From positions 1 through 29,184 of the forward strand of contig JBIOJM010000093.1 in the NCBI GenBank assembly GCA_044450785.1: DNA of 29,184 nt, in the 5' to 3' direction. The DNA is from JBIOJM01 sp044450785 (lineage in GTDB: Bacteria; Planctomycetota; Planctomycetia; Isosphaerales; Isosphaeraceae). The notes beneath the pieces are model-generated. The model worked only from the letters and a program-made list of their open reading frames with translations. It was not told the origin of the DNA and made no database searches. Below, piece after piece: positions 24,537 through 29,184 of the stretch. Made by a program: the position numbers and the translations under genes. Within the stretch, counting starts at the first letter, position 1. Each line of letters starts with the position of its first letter.

Positions 24537-25726
24537 TCAAAGGCTTGAGCAGTACGAGGGCCAGCCGAATCTCATGAGATCGGCGGCGTTGATGTTGATG
24601 TGAAAGAAAACCTGGCCCGCCACGATCAAGGTCGGCAATGCGGCCACGCAAAGGACAACCAGAGCCGCCACCAGCCACAACAGCGTAGAAAAGCGGAAAG
24701 CAAGGTCGGCCAGCGGGGTCTCTCCCCGCTCGGCGGGTGCACGAGGGCCCGAGCCGCGAGACCCATCGCGAAGACGCCGAACCCGGTCAGGATCAAGAGG
24801 ACCTCGCCACGGCCGAGGACCAGAAGAAACCCTTCGGCAAACCAAGGATGAATTGCCGGTATCGTCACGCGGGCGACATAGATTCCCGTGGCCGCCGTGG
24901 TCATGAGCAGCACGACACGAAGGAATCGACCGAGCCGGCTCGTCGCCCAGGGCTCGCTCCGCCGGGCGCGTTCGAATTCGCGGGCGACGACAAGCGCCAG
25001 GGCCAGGCAGACCGCGAACGCCGCGGCTGCGTCCATGCCCGCGCGGAGCAGGCGTGCCGACAGTCCGGGCCCCGCCGCGAGCCGGTGCCGCAACGCGTTG
25101 GTGACGGATTCGAGCGCACACAGAACGAGATACGGAATGACCGACGAGTCAGCCTGGGCCACGATCAAGAGGGACACCAAGCCGGCAAGGGGAACGAAAA
25201 GCCAGTAGGGCCGCCGGACCTGGCGCGGACGCTCTCCAAAAATGGCCCCGGCCCCCATGCCCAGCGCCAGGCCCAGCGTCGCCAGCAGCGCGCAGACCGG
25301 AAACAAGCCCTGCCTCAGGCCGTAACTCGCTTCCCAGCTCGCAGAATCGAGCCGGAGCACGCTCGATTCGTAGGCCACGAACCAGAGAAGGAGCGCAACC
25401 GCGGCGACTCGCCACGCGAGCGCCCACACTCGAGCACCCCTCCCTATCGGTCCGAGGTCCTGGCGGCCACGCACGAATCTCATGACCTCTCGAACCAGGA
25501 TGACGATCAGGAAGACGGCCGTGACCTCCAGCAGAAGTCCGACCGTCCTCTCGATCGGCACTGGGCTGATCGTCGGGCTCGTGCGGACTCCCCAGGCATT
25601 CCGTGCGCCGCGCGCGATCCCCGCCGCCACCCCGGCCGCCAGCACGAGCACGATCAGGTCCGCAAGGCTGACCTGCCAGCCCCGGGGCCGCTCTTGCGAG
25701 CTTTCCGATCCGACCGCGGCGTTCAT
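24537..25726 (-). CDS. Multi-pass membrane protein of unknown function, frameshifted near its 3' end
   Basis: Start ATG 25726, with TGGAG six bases upstream. About nine membrane segments can be counted, for example SLADLIVLVLAAGVAAGIA, LLLEVTAVFLIVILV, LFPVCALLATLGLALGMGAG, FLLVLGRGEVLLILTGFGVF. The original frame continues to a stop at 24626, but its last part (after HPPSGE) is no longer membrane-like. One frame over, STLLWLVAALVVLCVAALPTLIVAGQ is a clear membrane segment ending at a TGA at 24537. The two frames meet at GAGAGA (minus strand, around 24720-24726), where removing one GA gives PPSGETPLADLAF. A two-base expansion, or a sequencing error, is therefore likely. Family not recognised. 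Convergent with the GNAT/CNBD gene, 33 bases apart. Confidence 0.65.
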
Positions 25727-26147
25727 CTTCGACTCCACCAATTTCCCGACAGGAGCGCCGGAGGTCATTTCCGGCCTGTTACTTCGTCCGCGACCAGAGC
25801 AACGGACGTTGCTCCGTTCGAAAACTACCATCTTCAGCCATCCCGGGATCGGCACAAGGCCCTCTTGACTCTTCCCCGAGCATGTCAGGAGCGAGGCTGC
25901 CTCTACAAAGGTGTCAAGGAGAGGGGCGAGCTGACGCTGGTTCCCAGCACGTCCGTTGCGTCCATGGGCATCGGAGGATTGATCGGCGCGGCCGCGCTGC
26001 GGCAGCAAGTCTTGGGCCGGGATCCAGCGCTGACCGGTCAATCGAATGGGCCTGTCGTCCGAGCGGCGATCTTTCTGACAGGCGGCCGGGAGGGTTGCCG
26101 GCCATTCGAGATCGATTCAAGTGAAGTCACGACGGTCCCGGCCAGCG
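25727..26147. other. Intergenic stretch without recognisable gene
   Basis: 421 bases between the LpxA stop and the membrane-protein start, both on the minus strand. Open frames cross it on both strands but their products have no recognisable domain and no consistent start with ribosome-binding site; they appear to be GC-driven. It may hold the promoter of the membrane-protein gene or the remains of a lost gene. No strong hairpin was found. Confidence 0.4.
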
Positions 26148-26954
26148 TCAGGACGCTCTCCTGCGGTCGCGGGCGCGACCCAGCCTTCCCTGGTGCTGAG
26201 CTTCCAGGAACGTCAAGAGGCAGGCGACCTCGGATGTGAGAAGCTTGCGGACTTCCAGGATCTCGGCCGCCTGGATCAAGCTCATCTTGGCCAGATAAAT
26301 CAGTTGGTGGGCCGCTCGGAGGGCGGCGCGAGCCGAGACGGAGAGACCTTCCCTCTTCAGTCTCCGTCCGTTGATGCCGCGTACGCTCGACGGGTTGCCG
26401 TCGACGCGCATGAAGCAAGGGACATCTTGAACGATCTTCGATTGGCCGTCGATGGAGCTCAAGCCGCCGACGGTCACGAACTGGTGAACGCCGACTTTTT
26501 CCCCGATGCTCACAGAGGACTCGACGTGGACGTGACCGCCGAGCATCGTCAAGGCACCGAGCGAGATCCGATCGGCGAGCTTGCAGTCGTGGGCGACGTG
26601 GGAGCCCGCCAGCAAATGATTGTGGCTGCCGAGCCGAGTGACCCCGTCTTCCTTCTCGGAGCCGCGGTGGATGGTCACTCGCTCGTGGATGCGATTGTGG
26701 TCTCCGATCTCCACGCGAGTGGCCGAGCCCCAGTACGAGAAATCCTGCGGCTCGCCTCCAATCGCGACGAAGGGACCGATGGTGTTGAACTGGCCCACGC
26801 GGACCACACCCGACAAGCAGACGTGGCCCAAGAGCTGCGTCCCCCTGCCGATCTCGACATCCGGACCGATCACGCAACCGGGGCCAACCACTGAATCACA
26901 GGCCAGCCGCGCACGCGGATCGACGCGGGCTGACTCCGCGACCAGCCTGGTCAT
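26148..26954 (-). CDS. lpxA: Acyl-ACP--UDP-N-acetylglucosamine O-acyltransferase
   Basis: 268 residues. First step of lipid A synthesis: transfers a hydroxyacyl chain from acyl carrier protein to the 3-OH of UDP-GlcNAc in the cytoplasm. The left-handed beta helix is visible as hexapeptide repeats over about residues 5-190 (V-x-P-x-A-x, IGP-x-V-x, IG-x-x-x), with HERVTIHRG and the catalytic SHVAHDC (His122, equal to His125 of E. coli LpxA). The C-terminal helical domain starts near RGINGRRLKREGL. Normal length; ATG at 26954 with AGGGA about nine bases upstream. The other lpx genes are not in the window. Supports an outer membrane with lipid A or a related lipid. FabZ is not adjacent. Confidence 0.93.
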   Translation of the reverse strand: MTRLVAESARVDPRARLACDSVVGPGCVIGPDVEIGRGTQLLGHVCLSGVVRVGQFNTIGPFVAIGGEPQDFSYWGSATRVEIGDHNRIHERVTIHRGSEKEDGVTRLGSHNHLLAGSHVAHDCKLADRISLGALTMLGGHVHVESSVSIGEKVGVHQFVTVGGLSSIDGQSKIVQDVPCFMRVDGNPSSVRGINGRRLKREGLSVSARAALRAAHQLIYLAKMSLIQAAEILEVRKLLTSEVACLLTFLEAQHQGRLGRARDRRRAS

Positions 26955-27312
26955 GGGTCTGTTCCCTGATTGCTTGAGGAGGGCGTCACACTGGGCAAGT
27001 TCGCCCGGAGTTTCCGAAGGGAGGGGATTCTAAGCGAATTCGAGCCGGCGTACCACCCTAAGTCGTACCGGTGAGCGCATGTCCCGGCGAATCACTTCTT
27101 TCCTGTCCCGGGATTACAGAGGGCGGGCCATGTTCCGATTGAGGGATACACCGCCCTGCGCGTTGTCCCAGCCCAGGCCTGGCTCCTGCCAGCTCGCGCT
27201 CAACCAGGAAGAATATCGGCTGATCAGGCTGCGTCGTGCGACGTCAATTTTCGAGCGGTTGTGCCCAGCCGTCGTATTGAACGGTCACCCGAGTCTTGTG
27301 CATTATGTCGGT
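26955..27312. other. Intergenic stretch without recognisable gene
   Basis: 358 bases between the glycosyltransferase stop and the LpxA start, both minus strand. Short frames on either strand show no known domain. It presumably carries the LpxA promoter; no convincing -35/-10 pair or terminator hairpin was identified. Confidence 0.4.
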
Positions 27313-27921
27313 TCATCCTTCATCCTTCCAGGTGCGGACTCTGATGGTACGTCCGCGCCAGTGGACCGCCCCGTGATGGGTATAAAGGTACAGGGCGCGC
27401 GCCATGCAACAGATCACCGGCACGACGACCAGGGGGAACAGCAGGGCCTTGAGGGGGCGAAACCGGAAGATCCGGCGGCCCGCCCAGATCATCCCATACT
27501 GCACGATGTCGGCATCGGTGAACAGGAGCACGTCGCCGGTCGCCACGGCGGCGGCCCGTTGCATCGCGTTGCATTTCCCCAACCAACCGAGCGGCAGCTC
27601 GGGGTTGTGAATCACCCGCAGCCGAGGCTCCGCGACCGCGATGGCGTCGGCGATCTCGCCGGTCCTGTCGGATGAGTGGTCGTTGACGACGATGATCTCC
27701 AAATCGACATCCTGCTGAGCCAGCACGGAATGAAGTGCCACGGCGATGTCTTGTTCCTCGTCCCGGGCCGGGATGATGACGGTGAGACGGACCGCTCGGC
27801 CGGGAATGCTCGCGGAAGGCAGGCTCCGGGACCACCGGCGCACGGCCGCCAGGAAGTGGACGGCCGCCACGACCGAGATCAACGCGGACGCCAGGCAAAG
27901 GATCAGGAGTGGATCATCCAA
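27313..27921 (-). CDS. Glycosyltransferase family 2, internally deleted
   Basis: 202 residues where related membrane GT2 proteins have about 370-400. An N-terminal membrane anchor (LLILCLASALISVVAAVHFL) leads into the GT-A fold: LTVIIPARDEEQDI, IIVVNDHSSDRT, PLGWLGKCNAM and the metal-binding LLFTDADIV. Directly after this Asp-x-Asp region (about 27500) the sequence jumps to QYGMIWAGRRIFRFRPLKAL and the final membrane helix and WRGRTIRVR tail that end the full-length protein. Roughly 160 or more residues, including the acceptor-binding and Q/R-x-x-RW-type region, are missing, but the frame is kept. Activity is unlikely. TTG start at 27921, overlapping the end of the 44-aa gene by 19 bases. Relatives act on lipid-linked sugars. 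Confidence 0.75.
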   Translation of the reverse strand: MDDPLLILCLASALISVVAAVHFLAAVRRWSRSLPSASIPGRAVRLTVIIPARDEEQDIAVALHSVLAQQDVDLEIIVVNDHSSDRTGEIADAIAVAEPRLRVIHNPELPLGWLGKCNAMQRAAAVATGDVLLFTDADIVQYGMIWAGRRIFRFRPLKALLFPLVVVPVICCMARALYLYTHHGAVHWRGRTIRVRTWKDEG

Positions 27922-28037
27922 TGTTCGATTTCATTGAGAACGGTGTGAAGGAGATGGATGCCGCCCAAGACAAGGGCGATCAGAGCGACACAGCCCATGA
28001 CCCACGGAATCGTCCGCCTCACGCGGCCCGAGGGCAT
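27903..28037 (-). CDS. Small single-pass membrane protein (44 aa)
   Basis: 44 residues: a basic start (PSGRVRR), one membrane helix (VMGCVALIALVLGGIHLL) and a short amphipathic end (NEIEHWMIHS). Its ATG shares one base with the TGA of the upstream 342-residue membrane protein (TGATG), and its end overlaps the start of the glycosyltransferase, so it is embedded in a tight operon. The topology would be N-terminus inside by the positive-inside rule. No known family. The start/stop overlaps and sensible topology argue that it is real; it may assist the larger membrane protein. Confidence 0.55.
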   Translation of the reverse strand: MPSGRVRRTIPWVMGCVALIALVLGGIHLLHTVLNEIEHWMIHS

Positions 28038-29065
28038 CAGCGGAACCTCCGAGGACGGGGAATCAGCCGGCCCCAGCTCAACGCCCGCCCGAAGGAGGCC
28101 CAGGCCCAGATCAATAATCCGGCCGAGATTCCGAGCAATAGCAGCCACGTGCCCAGTACGATCACTCGCGCGGTCCGATCGAATGCGGGACGGATGGCGA
28201 ATTCGTCGTGCGCCCAGCAGCATCCGAGGAGGATCGCGCAGGCGAAGGACGCCCACTCGGTCCAAAGCCGCCGGCGCCCCCGATCCGAGAGGCTCACCAC
28301 CGCAAGCAGCGCGAGTACCGCGAACCAGAGGGCCCGGATCGAGTAACCGAGCCAGGCGCGGGCGTCGAGGTACAGTGCCAGCCTCGTCCACGTCCAAGGC
28401 ACCTCGCCCGGGGGCGACGGATGACCGAAATATATCACAAAGCTGGAGACCTCCGCCGACACGGCCTCGGCCAGTCGGATTGGCCCAAGGGCGACGAGGA
28501 CTGCGACGGCGATCGCCAGGACCGCGACCCAGCCGCAACTGATCTTTTTACGCAGCACCCAGCCGGCGATCCCGATCAGCATGGCCGGTGCGGTCAAGCG
28601 GAGCGAGACCCACATCGCGGACTGCCGGCGCTCGGCCGTGTGAGGCGTCGTTAGGTGAAACGCGACCGGAGGGCCGTTGCCGAACCAATCCACCCAGCCC
28701 ACCTCTCCGTCCTTGGACATAGCCTGATCCGGCCGGAAGCCCGGAACCGCCGAGTCGAACAACACGATGGCAAGCGACACGGCGAGCCACTCAGTCGGGC
28801 GGACGTGGCCCCCGTACCGGAAGCGCTTGGCGACGATCACGACGACCAACCCGACGGCCAAGGCCCAGACCCACCCGATCGCCGCATTCCCCAGCAGGGA
28901 CCGAAACTCAGCGGCCCCGGAGGGCAAGTTATACATCCGGCCGTCGCCGAACGCCGAGGATTGGTGCAGGACCAACCCGCAGGCGAAGCCGGCGATGAGG
29001 AACAGCAGATCCAGCGTCGTGACGGCTGCCGGCTCTCGGTCCGATCGGGTTTCCGGGTCGATCAT
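28037..29065 (-). CDS. Multi-pass membrane protein of unknown function
   Basis: 342 residues with about eight membrane segments, for example LDLLFLIAGFACGLVLH, IGWVWALAVGLVVVIVA, WLAVSLAIVLFDSAVPGF, TAPAMLIGIAGWVLR, WVAVLAIAVAVLVALGPI, IRALWFAVLALLAVVSL and VIVLGTWLLLLGISAGLLIWAWA. No conserved enzyme motif recognised. ATG at 29065 has AAGGGGGG about five bases upstream. First gene of the operon 342 aa - 44 aa - glycosyltransferase, with overlaps between all three. The order suggests a role in envelope lipid or glycan handling, but this is only inferred. Not truncated as far as can be seen. Confidence 0.75.
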   Translation of the reverse strand: MIDPETRSDREPAAVTTLDLLFLIAGFACGLVLHQSSAFGDGRMYNLPSGAAEFRSLLGNAAIGWVWALAVGLVVVIVAKRFRYGGHVRPTEWLAVSLAIVLFDSAVPGFRPDQAMSKDGEVGWVDWFGNGPPVAFHLTTPHTAERRQSAMWVSLRLTAPAMLIGIAGWVLRKKISCGWVAVLAIAVAVLVALGPIRLAEAVSAEVSSFVIYFGHPSPPGEVPWTWTRLALYLDARAWLGYSIRALWFAVLALLAVVSLSDRGRRRLWTEWASFACAILLGCCWAHDEFAIRPAFDRTARVIVLGTWLLLLGISAGLLIWAWASFGRALSWGRLIPRPRRFR

Positions 29066-29184
29066 CGGTCCCCCCCTTCGCTGGACCTCCGGGATGACTT
29101 GCCGAGCCTGGTGGTCCGTCGATCTTAGCTTGACGGGTGAAACATGGGGAGACCTTCGGTCCCGAAGGGGCGGGGGTCAGGAGA

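Noticed and set aside
26165..26180. GGTCGC-GGGC-GCGACC hairpin as LpxA terminator
   Set aside because: It lies inside the lpxA coding sequence, has no T-run, and such short GC stems are expected by chance here.
24737..26239. 500-residue plus-strand frame through the membrane protein and LpxA end
   Set aside because: Highly charged, repetitive composition and antisense to membrane helices; no domain.
1..29184. Mobile elements, CRISPR arrays, tRNA or rRNA genes
   Set aside because: Looked for transposase-like frames, terminal inverted repeats, regularly spaced repeats and tRNA-like cloverleafs by eye; none was convincing.

Overview
The window looks like chromosomal DNA of a Planctomycetota bacterium, most likely of the Isosphaeraceae/Gemmatales type. 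The strongest evidence is a DUF1501 protein directly behind a PSCyt1-DUF1549-DUF1553 cytochrome-like protein, a pairing characteristic of the phylum. A large WD40-repeat protein, high GC throughout, and the mix of LpxA and Lnt with carbohydrate genes agree with this. I saw no tRNA, rRNA, CRISPR array or intact insertion sequence.

Layout. (1) 1-3169, plus strand: the 3' end of an N6A/N4C DNA methyltransferase, a DUF3696-type AAA ATPase and a small protein with a possible PemK/MazF-like fold. They are tightly packed and resemble an accessory or defence operon; this is the best candidate for something undescribed. (2) 3383-6782, minus: a MetE-core protein, a UlaG-like lactonase and a xylulokinase, joined by 4-bp stop/start overlaps. 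They diverge from a secreted GH51 arabinofuranosidase (7144-9093, plus), which suggests a pentose-use locus. (3) 9142-15592, minus: a WD40 protein, then the DUF1501/PSCyt-DUF1549 pair with a 4-bp overlap. (4) 15829-18930: an ABC-2-type permease without an ATPase, a GNAT gene cut short at its 3' end, and a VapC toxin with a probable antitoxin. (5) 19075-24503: Lnt (minus) diverging from a GH13 amylase-family enzyme (plus). The amylase is followed by a flavin-reductase fragment joined out of frame to an acyltransferase/cyclic-nucleotide-binding-domain protein. (6) 24537-29065, minus: a frameshifted multi-pass membrane protein, LpxA, a glycosyltransferase that lost its middle, a 44-aa membrane protein and a 342-aa membrane protein.

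A theme across the right half is damaged genes. Three abrupt junctions (about 17636, 23024-23030 and 27500) and one frameshift (about 24720) each remove part of a recognisable domain. This may be real gene decay in an accessory region or an assembly problem; the sequence alone cannot decide. Genes in regions 2, 3 and the Lnt/GH13 pair look intact.
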